Shown: positions 1 through 8,523, numbered from the stretch's first letter. The stretch is DNA of 64,000 bases from Turicimonas muris (GCF_002221595.1 NZ_NHMP01000004.1:1-64000); one strand, 5' to 3'. A program made the numbers and translations. Notes: generated by a model from the letters alone, not told the origin.

Positions 1-46
1 CCACTGTAACGGATGGAAAGGAAAGAACGTAGTCGGCTTGGCTCAT
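1..46 (-). CDS. N-terminal fragment of an unknown gene running off the left edge
   Basis: An ATG on the minus strand at 46-44 follows a strong ribosome binding site (GAGGAG at 57-52, six bases upstream) and opens a frame of 15 codons to the window edge, beginning MSQADYVLSFPSVTV. The excellent ribosome binding site is the main evidence that this is a real start. Too little protein is visible to assign a family or function. It would be the next gene downstream of the transporter on the same strand, about 90 bases away. Confidence 0.55.
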   Translation of the reverse strand, partial: MSQADYVLSFPSVTV

Positions 47-133
47 GTAAAACTCCTCTCGGTTGTTCAATAAGCCAATTTTTCACCTTCGCTAGAAAAT
101 ATTCATCACAGTCATGGGAACCTTACGTAGCAT

Positions 134-1057
134 CTAATGCTTGGAATTCATTGCTGAGGCATCAATAGCAGATTTTCTGTGACGTGTTAGACCAAGAATA
201 CTTACTGCAAGCAAGATTAAAATGGCTCCTCCTACCATTGCTCTATCCAAAGCAATCTTAAAGAGAAGGTAAGAGAGGATTACAGTCGTTAAAGGTTCAA
301 CTGTTTCAAGAACACCGGTTACAGTAGGATTAATTTTGCAAGCGCTCAGCAGATAACAGAGATAGGCCAAGATATGACCTACGACACTGACGCACAAAAT
401 CGCTAATATGGACAAAGTCGTCCATTCCAACCGGACGCTCCAAAAAGGCACATAGCCGTTAGCTAAGATAGTGGCTATCGTCATTGCCCACGCCATAACA
501 ACAACTGGGTCAAAACGCTCTATAAGATTTCGGGACTGCAAGGTATAGCAAGCGCTAAAAAGCGGGGCACCCAATCCGACAAGAGTCTCGACTGCATTAA
601 ACGACAGGCTGGAAAAGTTTCCTTTAGTGACAAGTAAAGCTATTCCGGTAACCGCCATTACGCTGCATAAGAATTGTTTGATTGTTGGCTTAGAGCCAAG
701 AAAACAAAGAAGCAGCATGATAAAGAATGGACGATTTGAGGCAAGAACTGCTGCTGTCGCAGCGTTGGTCCCCTTTACACAGGAGAAAAAAGCAACTTCA
801 GTGCCAAGAATAAGGCAGCCAAATACTATGAGGGAAAAAGAACTGTGTATTGAGCGGAGCGGAACAAAAAACTTCTGAGGTCTGGTAGTCAGACAATAGA
901 AAATTAGTACCGCTGAGGTAATAATCATTGTTAAAGAAATGAATGCGGGCGGCTCCATTTGACAGTTGTGAAGAAGAAATTGAGAGGCAATATCCATCAA
1001 GCCCCACAATATGCCGGAGGCTACACCGAGGACTAAGCCTATAGTTCTGATATTCAT
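134..1057 (-). CDS. EamA/DMT-superfamily inner-membrane transporter
   Basis: This 307-residue protein is almost entirely hydrophobic, with about ten predicted membrane spans arranged as two EamA repeats (roughly residues 8-145 and 155-295). The early GILWG segment and the mid-protein ETLVGLGAPLFSACYTLQSRNL segment fit the drug/metabolite transporter superfamily. Such proteins export or import amino acids, metabolites or drugs across the inner membrane, and the substrate cannot be read from sequence. The start has only a weak upstream ribosome binding site. It lies on the same strand as the AraC regulator at 1500-2300, but 440 bases separate them, so co-transcription is uncertain. Confidence 0.85.
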   Translation of the reverse strand: MNIRTIGLVLGVASGILWGLMDIASQFLLHNCQMEPPAFISLTMIITSAVLIFYCLTTRPQKFFVPLRSIHSSFSLIVFGCLILGTEVAFFSCVKGTNAATAAVLASNRPFFIMLLLCFLGSKPTIKQFLCSVMAVTGIALLVTKGNFSSLSFNAVETLVGLGAPLFSACYTLQSRNLIERFDPVVVMAWAMTIATILANGYVPFWSVRLEWTTLSILAILCVSVVGHILAYLCYLLSACKINPTVTGVLETVEPLTTVILSYLLFKIALDRAMVGGAILILLAVSILGLTRHRKSAIDASAMNSKH

Positions 1058-1499
1058 GCTGTCTGCTTATTCAAATCTTCTGGGATTTTAAAAGCTGGAT
1101 AAAAGGTAACTCATTAGAGAATAAGTATTACGGGCAGTACAGTAGTGAAACTATTTGTGATTCCTAATCCGCATTAGATCATCGTATTGAGGAAAAAAGC
1201 CTGAGCGTTGAAACGATGCAGCAGGTCTTAATGTTTGGAAGAAAAAGTTCTCTTGATATTGTTGGAGACGCTGACTGGCGTGCCTTTGAAAGGATTGAGA
1301 AATTATTTTCTTGTAGGTCAGTAAAACGATCTGGACCGAAGATGACGTTTACATAAAGATGTTTGGAAGAAAATTTGCTCCAGATCCAACTGAAAGCACT
1401 GCCTAGCAGGAGCTCAGAAGGATTTGAAATTTTTTATCTAGTAGTCTGGTAAAGATCAAAGATGAAGACTGTCTCTGATAGTTTGCAGAAAATTTAACT
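1058..1499. other. Intergenic stretch with a possible gene remnant
   Basis: No intact gene is seen. An open plus-strand frame of 61 codons (1171-1356) follows an in-frame TAA and has no good start at its head. It encodes a protein-like segment containing MQQVLMFGRKSS and DADWRAFERIEKLF, then ends in TAA. A 15-base exact direct repeat, ATGTTTGGAAGAAAA, lies at 1231-1245 and 1359-1373, so the second copy re-reads as MFGRK in a frame that soon stops. This looks like decayed or partly duplicated coding sequence, but no family is recognised. Confidence 0.3.
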
Positions 1500-2300
1500 T
1501 CAAACGTTCCGTTTGAAATAACTGGGCGTGGTTCCAAAAACTTTCTTGAAAGCAACAATGAATGAAGAAGGATTCAGAAAACCTGCTTCGTAGGCTGCTT
1601 CTTCAACACTTTTCCCTTTTCTTAATTCGCTTATTCCAACCCATAATTTGATTTGGACGAGCCACTCTGCGAAAGTTAATCCAGTATTTTCAAGAAGTCT
1701 CCTCCTCAACGTTCTTTCGGAGATATTCAAGGCTTTTGCGACATCGGTGGCCGTTTTGTTCCGACAGTCGGCATCCGAGATAAATTGTTCGGTTAAACGA
1801 CGAAGTTCGGGATTTAAAGGAAGAGGCGCAAAGATTTTTGGCAGTACAGTAGATAGAGAGAGTTCCTGGACTATAACCTCCCAGAGTTTGCTTGAATGGT
1901 TGGAGTCGCCGTACTTTAATTTTTTCTGAGATACGTGCTTAAGCATTTCCAAAGTCATGGAGTTCAACACGAGTCTCTGAGGTACATTTGGTAGTAATAA
2001 AGAAAATTTGGGATCAAAGTGTGCAAAAAGGACTTGCGCATTTGAGCTGAGAACTCCGCAATGATAAGTTCCGGCTGGACACCATGCAGCGCAAGCAACC
2101 GGAACTCCCCAATATCCTTCTTGAAGCACAATTCCTGCATGGCCATTTAAAGTTATACTGAGCTGTCCAGTGGTGTGCCGATGCAGCTTCGGAGGAGAAG
2201 CTTCCTCCGTCATCTGCTCAATTAAGAAAGATTCGGCAGAGATAGAGGAAGAATTTGGATCAAACTCTTTTGGCCATTTTGCAGGAAAAGGCTTTGTCAT
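1500..2300 (-). CDS. AraC-family transcriptional regulator
   Basis: The 266-residue protein has an N-terminal cupin-like sensor region (about 25-130, with the PKLHRHTTGQLSI segment typical of AraC cupins). The C-terminal double helix-turn-helix spans about 175-266. The recognisable parts are TATDVAKALNISERTLRRRL for the first helix-turn-helix and VEEAAYEAGFLNPSSFIVAFKKVFGTTPSYF for the second. The latter matches the AraC signature. It probably activates nearby promoters in response to a small molecule. It lies just downstream of, and on the same strand as, the cytochrome and flavoprotein genes (54-base gap), so that reductase unit is the most likely target. Confidence 0.88.
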   Translation of the reverse strand: MTKPFPAKWPKEFDPNSSSISAESFLIEQMTEEASPPKLHRHTTGQLSITLNGHAGIVLQEGYWGVPVACAAWCPAGTYHCGVLSSNAQVLFAHFDPKFSLLLPNVPQRLVLNSMTLEMLKHVSQKKLKYGDSNHSSKLWEVIVQELSLSTVLPKIFAPLPLNPELRRLTEQFISDADCRNKTATDVAKALNISERTLRRRLLENTGLTFAEWLVQIKLWVGISELRKGKSVEEAAYEAGFLNPSSFIVAFKKVFGTTPSYFKRNV

Positions 2301-2354
2301 AGTTTAGGGAACCTTGTACTTTAAGTTGTGGCAATTGGCACAAACGTTTTTACT

Positions 2355-2648
2355 TTACTCATGTCCTCTATGGCATTCTTGGCAATCCGTATTAACTAAG
2401 TGATTGTAATGAGGATCAGGATCAAGTTTTTTGTCTTTTGTTTTTGCCGCTAAATTTTCTAAAGTTCCATGGCATTGGACGCATTTTCCAGAAGAGACTT
2501 CGGCACCTTGTTTGGGAGCTTGTGTTTCATGACAGGCAGTACAATTAACACTCTTCGTCACGTGCTTATCTGCTAGGAAAGAATCTTGAGCCATAGCCGG
2601 CAAAGCGATCAAAAGAGAACCTAAGAGAAGAACTAAATTTTTTCGCAT
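2355..2648 (-). CDS. Small exported multihaem cytochrome c with three haem motifs
   Basis: The 97-residue protein starts with a clear Sec signal peptide, probably cleaved after AMA at residue 20. Three CXXCH haem-attachment motifs follow, at 36-40 (CTACH), 56-60 (CVQCH) and 89-93 (CQECH). It resembles the N-terminal tetrahaem domain of Shewanella-type flavocytochrome c fumarate reductase, including the CHGTLENLAAKTKDK stretch, but it ends three residues after the third motif plus RGHE, so the usual fourth haem is missing. It lies 10 bases downstream of the flavoprotein gene and is very probably its electron donor in the periplasm, fed from a quinol-oxidising membrane cytochrome not in this window. 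Confidence 0.88.
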   Translation of the reverse strand: MRKNLVLLLGSLLIALPAMAQDSFLADKHVTKSVNCTACHETQAPKQGAEVSSGKCVQCHGTLENLAAKTKDKKLDPDPHYNHLVNTDCQECHRGHE

Positions 2649-2658
2649 TTTTTACTCC

Positions 2659-4122
2659 TTAGTTTTGTTCTTTTGCTCTGAGAGCGGCGTTTCTTCCTGC
2701 TACGCGTCCGAAAACCATGCACCCGCCTAATTGGTTTCCGCCAATGTCATCTTGATACCATACTCCGCCTGCGGCAGCACCTGCTGCGTAGAGTCCGGGG
2801 ATAGTACGATTTTCTGTGTTTACTACTTCGGCTTTTCCGTTAATTTTTGGACCGCCAAAAGTGCTGGCAATGCCGCCGGCTGCCGGAATCATGTAATAAG
2901 GCCCAGTTTCCAGTGCATGGGGTTCGTCATAGGAATAAGGCGGGACAAGCTCCTTGCACTTACCTTTTTTGACAGCGGCGTTAAATTCTTTAACAGTCGC
3001 CAAAAGATTGTTAACCGGAACGCCGGCCTTTTTCGCAACTTCTTCAATGGTATTTCCTGATGGAACTTCGTAACCGAGGCGACGGAAACGTGTCAGAGTG
3101 TTCGTCAGAATGTTTGAATTCTTATCGGCGTCCTGTCCGATCAACATATAGGAGATATTGTCAGGAGTTCTTTCAGCAATTGCTTTGGCTTTTGGCACCT
3201 GCAGCCAGGTTTCTTCCACAAATCGTTTCCCTTGACTGTTAACTTGGATTCCGTATCCAGCATGCATCAATGGAGAAGGGTTCGCTTTTCCGGTCGGCGT
3301 CATAGGGCCAGCATAGAATTGATCCAGATTTACTAATTTGGCCATGACTTTTTGAGTCATTGTGATGTTCTCTCCTGTAATCCAGGGAGAACCGCGCAAA
3401 ACTAATCGAGATGCCCACGGACCGATGAACTGAGTGACCATGGCTTGATTTGCAGCGTAGCCTCCCGTGGTGAGAATGACTCCGCCTTTGGCCAAATACT
3501 CAACTCTTTTATCTTTTGTCAGGCACACTACGCCTTTCACATTTAATAAATCATCGGTAATTAATTCGATAGCTTTGGTGTTGTAGTGAATTGGCACACC
3601 TTTCTTTTCTAATGCTTTTAAGACACAGCGAACTAATTGGGAGCCGCCGGTGATTCCATCTCCCGGTGAGATAAGGCAGCGGGAAAGTTCGGGGGCCGGA
3701 AGGTTCTCCCAAAGATAGAACGGGGTACCGTGACTGGCTAGCCAATCTACTCCGTCACCTGCCTCTTCTGCGTAAACTTTTATGCATTCTGGATCACTGC
3801 GGTATCCCGATAGCTTCATCATGTCATTGAAAAAGGCTTCTTTTGAATCCGGATGATCCTTTTGGAATTTGCTGCCAACACAAGCAATCCATCCGGAGGA
3901 GTAGATGGTAGTACCGTCAGGACGGTTCATTTTTTCAATAAGGACAACTTTTGCGCCTTTTTCAGCAGCCTCTAAGGCTGCACAAAGACCGGCAAAACCT
4001 GCACCAACTACTACAACGTCCCATTCGTTCTGAGAGGATGTGGCTTGTGCACGGGCCAAGGTCGGAAGGCCACCGGCAGCCATAAGAATAGGAGCCACTT
4101 TAAATAAACTTCTTCTTTTCAT
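2659..4122 (-). CDS. Tat-exported FAD-dependent reductase of the fumarate reductase flavoprotein family
   Basis: The start is taken at the ATG at 4122, which follows GGAG and opens a signal with RRSLFK (Tat-like) and a cleavage region ending ARAQA. A start ten codons upstream is possible but leaves the signal internal. The 487-residue protein has the FAD-binding VVVGAGFAGLCAALEAAEKGA motif at about 36 and the C-terminal PGLYAAGAAAGGVW flavin motif. It lacks an FMN-binding domain. Where fumarate reductases carry the HTMGG histidine it reads IASTFGG, and where they carry the substrate arginine (NRLGG) it reads NQLGG, so fumarate is unlikely to be its substrate. It presumably reduces another unsaturated or oxo acid using the adjacent cytochrome. 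Confidence 0.87.
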   Translation of the reverse strand: MKRRSLFKVAPILMAAGGLPTLARAQATSSQNEWDVVVVGAGFAGLCAALEAAEKGAKVVLIEKMNRPDGTTIYSSGWIACVGSKFQKDHPDSKEAFFNDMMKLSGYRSDPECIKVYAEEAGDGVDWLASHGTPFYLWENLPAPELSRCLISPGDGITGGSQLVRCVLKALEKKGVPIHYNTKAIELITDDLLNVKGVVCLTKDKRVEYLAKGGVILTTGGYAANQAMVTQFIGPWASRLVLRGSPWITGENITMTQKVMAKLVNLDQFYAGPMTPTGKANPSPLMHAGYGIQVNSQGKRFVEETWLQVPKAKAIAERTPDNISYMLIGQDADKNSNILTNTLTRFRRLGYEVPSGNTIEEVAKKAGVPVNNLLATVKEFNAAVKKGKCKELVPPYSYDEPHALETGPYYMIPAAGGIASTFGGPKINGKAEVVNTENRTIPGLYAAGAAAGGVWYQDDIGGNQLGGCMVFGRVAGRNAALRAKEQN

Positions 4123-4472
4123 TGTATTCTCCAGGGGATTTCTAACGAACACAATAAAATTCTAGAAATGCCTGCAAACTGAAACAATTGGACAATCGGA
4201 CAACCGATATTGCTAAACGGACAAAGGAAGTAATCGGAAGTCTTGAAGTAAACATTATTGGGAGACTTTTTTATCCGGCGGATATTCGAATTTCCGAGAG
4301 AGACTAAAGAGAATGAGTGGCGATAGATTAGTATTGTCTGCCGTTTGAAGTAACAATTAGGTTTGCATAAGTATTACAGAACGGCCAGGATTAGTTAGAA
4401 AAATCGGCCTGTGGAGCGACAGACAGACCGATTGAATTGGAGTGAAATTTGGGATAAGACCCTTTGAAAAAG
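4123..4472. promoter_or_regulatory. Upstream region of the flavoprotein gene with repeated GGACAA elements
   Basis: This 350-base gap between the flavoprotein start and the end of apbE holds no convincing gene. Three GGACAA copies lie at 4190-4195, 4198-4203 and 4219-4224. ATCGG-ACAA-CCGAT, a short palindrome at 4196-4209, overlaps the middle copy. The position about 70-100 bases upstream of the flavoprotein start suits an activator site, possibly for the AraC regulator two genes downstream. This is inference from repeat pattern only. Confidence 0.35.
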
Positions 4473-5516
4473 CTATTGGATTATGCTGGCTTTAAGATAG
4501 TCGTCAACAATTCGGAGCTTTCCTTCTAAATTTTTAGTGTATGCAACTTTACGGTGGTCTTCGTCCATTAAAACTGCCATCAAATATGGGTGCTCTTTTA
4601 AATAGTTGATAGCGTCATCCCAACCCATAACAAAAAGGGCCGTACATAACGCATCTGCAGTGGCAGAGTTCTTGTGGTAAATAGTGACAGAAGAGAGAGT
4701 GGCGCGAACAGGCTTGCCAGTTAAAGGATTTAAAAGATGGTGGTACTTGACGCCGTCTTGGACAAAGAATTTTTCGTAGTCGCCGGAGGTGACTATGGAA
4801 GCATTATCTACCGGAAGGACGGCAAAATAATATCCTCGATCTTTAGCAGGGGTCTGGAGACCGACTCTCCATGGCTGATTTTCCCCGTTAGTTCCGCTGC
4901 CAATAATGTTTCCTCCAAAACTAAGCAAAGAATCTGAGCAGCCGTTTTTTAAAAGCACTTCCATAACTTTATCGGCGATATAACCTTTTCCGATTGCTCC
5001 GAGCGTTATCTCTTGATTAGGACCAATTTTGGCGTAATTTTTGCCGTTTTCTGTTTTTACCTCTATGGAAGAATAACCGACATTTTTCAAAGCATTTTTG
5101 ATTTCTTCATTACCCGGGATCCTATGCGTGTCCTGATCTACGCTCCACAATTTCACTAACGCTCCAACGGTTGGATCATAGGTCCCATTAGTTTCGGATG
5201 AAATCTTATTAGAAAGTCTGAGCACTTCTGCCGTCTCTTTAGAAACTTCTACCCAGGAACCGGCATTTTTTCCCAATTTAGAAATATCACTATCCGGATC
5301 GTAAGCTGATAATAGGTATTCCAGTTTTCTGGTTTCATCATTAACCAGCTTATGGCAAAAGTTAGCTCTCTCTTCTGAGTCTGCTTTGACCTGAGAAGTG
5401 ACGATGGTCCCGATTGCCCAGGTCGTATTGGAATAAACCTTTTGTTCCGATTCGGAGGGGGCAGCAAAAGGGTTGCTAGAAAGGAGAATTAGAGATAGAA
5501 GAAGGAGTTTTTTCAT
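4473..5516 (-). CDS. apbE: ApbE-type FAD:protein FMN transferase, periplasmic
   Basis: The 347-residue protein begins with a Sec signal (MKKLLLLSLILLSSNPFA), and no lipobox cysteine is evident. It contains the ApbE core: EYLLSAYDPDSDISKLG near 70-90, GAIGKGYIADKV near 175, and SIVTSGDYEKFF near 240. ApbE moves FMN from FAD onto a threonine in FMN-binding domains of exported flavoproteins. The neighbouring 487-residue flavoprotein has no FMN domain. The likely client in this window is the FMN+FAD reductase at 39466-41364, which carries an SGATLTT acceptor motif. It is transcribed away from the ribosomal cluster. Confidence 0.93.
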   Translation of the reverse strand: MKKLLLLSLILLSSNPFAAPSESEQKVYSNTTWAIGTIVTSQVKADSEERANFCHKLVNDETRKLEYLLSAYDPDSDISKLGKNAGSWVEVSKETAEVLRLSNKISSETNGTYDPTVGALVKLWSVDQDTHRIPGNEEIKNALKNVGYSSIEVKTENGKNYAKIGPNQEITLGAIGKGYIADKVMEVLLKNGCSDSLLSFGGNIIGSGTNGENQPWRVGLQTPAKDRGYYFAVLPVDNASIVTSGDYEKFFVQDGVKYHHLLNPLTGKPVRATLSSVTIYHKNSATADALCTALFVMGWDDAINYLKEHPYLMAVLMDEDHRKVAYTKNLEGKLRIVDDYLKASIIQ

Positions 5517-5708
5517 CGTGAATTGTTAAGCGTTGCCGAATTCTTTCGAAATTATAAAAAACCAGAATGCACTGAAAAAGAAAGCCAAAATTCAAAATGT
5601 TTCGAAAGGATATCGTCGCAAAGTTCGACAGCTAGCCTATTTTCTTGGTTTTTGCAATAGAAAATTTAAAACGGTTGTGACAAATTATTAATAAATCAAC
5701 GTAGCTAT

Positions 5709-5737
5709 TTGCAAATAAAGAAAAAAAAGAATATGAT
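5709..5737 (+). promoter_or_regulatory. Sigma-70 promoter of the rplC-headed ribosomal operon
   Basis: TTGCAA (5709-5714) and TATGAT (5732-5737) are separated by 17 bases, a near-consensus housekeeping promoter. Transcription would start near 5744, about 80 bases before the rplC start codon. The 306-base gap 5517-5822 holds nothing else resembling a gene, and in particular no rpsJ. Confidence 0.7.
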
Positions 5738-5748
5738 CGCCACTTTCG

Positions 5749-5816
5749 TGATCGCCTCAACCTTTTGGCGATTATTTTTTCAATGAATGTCCTGGTCAAT
5801 CGTAACCAGGGTGGAG
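5749..5816 (+). promoter_or_regulatory. Structured 5' leader of rplC
   Basis: Two hairpins sit between the predicted transcription start and rplC. The first pairs ATCGCC (5751-5756) with GGCGAT (5767-5772) and is followed by a T-rich tract (5773-5780), like an intrinsic terminator. The second pairs CCTGGT (5791-5796) with ACCAGG (5805-5810), and its 3' end abuts the GGAG ribosome binding site at 5813-5816. This is the place where an S10-operon leader would be controlled by a ribosomal protein (L4 in E. coli). Such control is inferred here, not shown. Confidence 0.45.
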
Positions 5817-5822
5817 ATAACA

Positions 5823-6473
5823 ATGAGTGAGAAGCTCGGCTTAGTCGGTCGTAAGATTGGCATGACGCGCATCTTTACTGAGGAAGGTGTTTCCGTCCCA
5901 GTAACAGTGCTCGACGTGTCTAACAACCGTATTACCCAGATTAAGACGGTTGAGACTGATGGCTATAACGCTGTTCAAGTCGCTTTTGGTTCTAAGAAAC
6001 CATCACGCGTGAGCAAACCTCTCAAGGGTCAGTTTGCAAAAGCTGGCGTTGAAGCAGGTTCCATGCTCAAAGAATTCCATGTTGAAGATGACAAGATTGG
6101 CGAAATGAAAGTTGGCCAAACTCTTCCTATCGATATGTTCACAGTTGGTCAGAAAGTTGACGTAACTGGTACAACAATCGGTAAGGGTTTTGCTGGCGCT
6201 ATCAAACGTCATCATTTCTCTTCAAACCGTGCCAGCCACGGTAACTCCGTGTCTACAAATGCTCCTGGTTCTATTGGTAACCGCCAAGATCCGGGCCGCG
6301 TTTTCCCAGGTAAGCGTATGGCAGGTCACTTAGGTGACGTCCAACGCACAACTCAGAATTTGATTATCGCTCGCGTAGATCCTGAACGTCAGTTGATCTT
6401 GGTTCGCGGCGCCGTTCCGGGCGCTTCTAACGGCGAAATCATTATTCGTCCAGCCATCAAGGCTAAAGCTTAA
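5823..6473 (+). CDS. rplC: 50S ribosomal protein L3
   Basis: The 216-residue protein begins [18 protein letters not shown] and carries the L3 signature around [33 protein letters not shown]. The chosen ATG follows GGAG by six bases. An in-frame ATG twelve codons upstream would place the ribosome binding site inside the gene. L3 is an early assembly protein near the peptidyl transferase centre. It is the first gene of the cluster here, whereas most bacteria have rpsJ immediately before it. Confidence 0.98.
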   Translation: MSEKLGLVGRKIGMTRIFTEEGVSVPVTVLDVSNNRITQIKTVETDGYNAVQVAFGSKKPSRVSKPLKGQFAKAGVEAGSMLKEFHVEDDKIGEMKVGQTLPIDMFTVGQKVDVTGTTIGKGFAGAIKRHHFSSNRASHGNSVSTNAPGSIGNRQDPGRVFPGKRMAGHLGDVQRTTQNLIIARVDPERQLILVRGAVPGASNGEIIIRPAIKAKA

Positions 6474-6484
6474 AGGAGCGATTA

Positions 6485-7105
6485 ATGGAACTGACAGTAT
6501 TGAACGATCAGGGCCAGCAGACCGCAACCTTTGCGGCTAGCGATGCCTTGTTTGCCCGTTTATATAACGAAGCACTTGTACACCAGGTCGTAGTTGCCTA
6601 TCAGGCAAATGCTCGTCTTGGCACACGTGCTCAATTGAATCGTGAAGCAGTACACCACTCTACACGCAAACCATGGCGCCAGAAAGGTACAGGCCGTGCC
6701 CGTGCTGGTATGTCTTCTTCTCCGGTTTGGCGTGGAGGCGGCAGAGCTTTCCCGAATACACCTGACGAAAACTTCTCTCAGAAGATCAACAAGAAAATGG
6801 TTCGCGGCGCTATGGCCTGCATTTTCTCCAGACTTGCTGAAGAAGGCCGTTTGGTTGTTGTAGACAGCATGGATGTAGATACACCAAAGACTAAGAACTT
6901 CGCTAACAAGTTAAAAGCTATGGGTGTTGATAACGCATTGATCATCACTAAGGAAATCAGCTCTAACTTAGATTTAGCCAGCCGCAACCTTAAGAATATT
7001 TGGGTTGTCGAACCGCGCTATGCCGATCCGCTGTCACTGATCTTCTTTAAGAAGGTTATCGTTACTAAGGATGCTGTTGCAACTCTTGAGGAGATGTGGG
7101 GATGA
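6485..7105 (+). CDS. rplD: 50S ribosomal protein L4
   Basis: The 206-residue protein has the L4 tentacle loop motif ([17 protein letters not shown] near residues 60-75), which lines the nascent peptide exit tunnel, and the conserved [14 protein letters not shown] region. In E. coli L4 also represses its own operon through the leader RNA. It begins 11 bases after rplC behind AAGGAG, and its stop overlaps the rplW start by four bases (ATGA), which implies coupled translation. Confidence 0.98.
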   Translation: MELTVLNDQGQQTATFAASDALFARLYNEALVHQVVVAYQANARLGTRAQLNREAVHHSTRKPWRQKGTGRARAGMSSSPVWRGGGRAFPNTPDENFSQKINKKMVRGAMACIFSRLAEEGRLVVVDSMDVDTPKTKNFANKLKAMGVDNALIITKEISSNLDLASRNLKNIWVVEPRYADPLSLIFFKKVIVTKDAVATLEEMWG

Positions 7106-7401
7106 GCAAAGATTTTCTTTACAAGGTTATCCTCGGCTCCATCGTCTCTGAAAAGAGCACGATGATTGGCGAAAAGAATAATCAATATGCCTTCCAGGTT
7201 GTTCCCGAAGCAACAAAGGAAGATGTCAAAGCAGCTGTTGAATTACTTTTCAAAGTAAATGTCAAGAGTGTTAACATCCTGAACGAAAAAGGTAAGCAGA
7301 AACGCTTCGGACGTTTCGAAGGCAAGCGCAACGATGTTCGCAAAGCCTATGTTTGCTTGGCCGAAGGTCAGGAAATTAACTTCGCACAAGAGGTGAAGTA
7401 A
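7102..7401 (+). CDS. rplW: 50S ribosomal protein L23
   Basis: The 99-residue protein reads [21 protein letters not shown] and has the [10 protein letters not shown]-like L23 core and the basic [20 protein letters not shown] segment. L23 lies at the tunnel exit and docks trigger factor and SRP. The ATG at 7102 is preferred because it lies seven bases behind GAGGAG and overlaps the rplD stop. A GTG two codons earlier is the alternative. Confidence 0.97.
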   Translation: MSKDFLYKVILGSIVSEKSTMIGEKNNQYAFQVVPEATKEDVKAAVELLFKVNVKSVNILNEKGKQKRFGRFEGKRNDVRKAYVCLAEGQEINFAQEVK

Positions 7402-8228
7402 TGGCTCTGGTCAAACTCAAACCAACATCCGCAGGTCGTCGTCACGCAGTTAAAGTCGTGAACCCTGACTTGCACAAAGGCAAACCGTACGCTCCATTGG
7501 TTGAAAAGAAAAACCGTGGATCCGGTAGAAACAATTTCGGCCGCATCACTGTCCGTCATCAAGGCGGCGGTCATAAGAAGGCCTATAGAATTATCGACTT
7601 CAAGCGTGATAAAGATGGTATTCCAGCTATCGTTGAACGCATTGAATACGATCCAAACCGCTCTGCAAATATCGCTCTCGTCCTCTACAAAGACGGCGAA
7701 AGAAGATACATCATCGCTCCTAAGGGCTTGAAAGCCGGCGATGAAATCATGAGCGGACAGGAAGCTCCTATCAAAGCAGGTAACGCACTTCCTTTACGTA
7801 ACATTCCGGTTGGTACAACAATCCACAACATCGAAATGAAGCCGGGCAAAGGTGCTCAGATGGTTAGAAGCGCCGGTGCATTCGCTCAGTTATTGGCTCG
7901 CGAAGGTGCATACGCTCAGATTCGTCTTCGTTCCGGTGAAGTTCGCCGCATTTTGATTGAATGCCGTGCAACAGTCGGTACAGTTGGCAACGAAGAAAAC
8001 AGCCTCCGTGAGCTCGGTAAAGCCGGTGCTAAGCGTTGGCGCGGTGTTCGTCCGACAGTCCGCGGTGTTGTAATGAACCCGGTTGATCACCCGCATGGTG
8101 GTGGTGAAGGTCGTACAGGTACAGGTCGCGCACCTGTAACTCCTTGGGGCCAGCTCACCAAGGGTTATCGTACTCGTAATAACAAACGTACGGACAACAT
8201 GATTGTGTCCCGTCGTTATCGTAAGTAA
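7401..8228 (+). CDS. rplB: 50S ribosomal protein L2
   Basis: The 275-residue protein carries the universally conserved L2 motif [15 protein letters not shown] near the C terminus, including the histidine linked to peptidyl transfer, and an ordinary length for the family. Its first base overlaps the last base of the rplW stop codon, so translation is tightly coupled. It binds 23S rRNA helix 66 and is needed for subunit association. Confidence 0.98.
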   Translation: MALVKLKPTSAGRRHAVKVVNPDLHKGKPYAPLVEKKNRGSGRNNFGRITVRHQGGGHKKAYRIIDFKRDKDGIPAIVERIEYDPNRSANIALVLYKDGERRYIIAPKGLKAGDEIMSGQEAPIKAGNALPLRNIPVGTTIHNIEMKPGKGAQMVRSAGAFAQLLAREGAYAQIRLRSGEVRRILIECRATVGTVGNEENSLRELGKAGAKRWRGVRPTVRGVVMNPVDHPHGGGEGRTGTGRAPVTPWGQLTKGYRTRNNKRTDNMIVSRRYRK

Positions 8229-8238
8229 GGGGGCCTGA

Positions 8239-8523
8239 ATGTCTCGTTCACTTAAGAAGGGACCGTTCGTAGACGGGTCCTTACTGAGAAAGGTCGAAGC
8301 TGCTCAAGCTAGCCGTGACAAACGTCCTATTAAGACATGGTCACGTCGTTCGACAATTCTCCCAGAATTCATCGGCTTAACAATTGCTGTCCACAATGGT
8401 CGTCAGCACGTGCCGGTATTTATTAATGAAAATATGGTTGGCCATAAGTTGGGCGAGTTTGCTCTTACCCGTACTTTCAAGGGCCACGCAGCCGATAAGA
8501 AGGCTGTTGCAGCTAAGAGGTAA
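8239..8523 (+). CDS. rpsS: 30S ribosomal protein S19
   Basis: The 94-residue protein reads [16 protein letters not shown] and contains the S19 signature [19 protein letters not shown] and [17 protein letters not shown]19 forms part of the 30S head and contacts S13 and the A-site finger. It starts ten bases after rplB behind a GGGGG-type ribosome binding site and is of standard length. Confidence 0.98.
   Translation: MSRSLKKGPFVDGSLLRKVEAAQASRDKRPIKTWSRRSTILPEFIGLTIAVHNGRQHVPVFINENMVGHKLGEFALTRTFKGHAADKKAVAAKR

Noticed and set aside
2659-4122. Naming the flavoprotein fumarate reductase
   Set aside because: The substrate-binding histidine and arginine motifs are not conserved.
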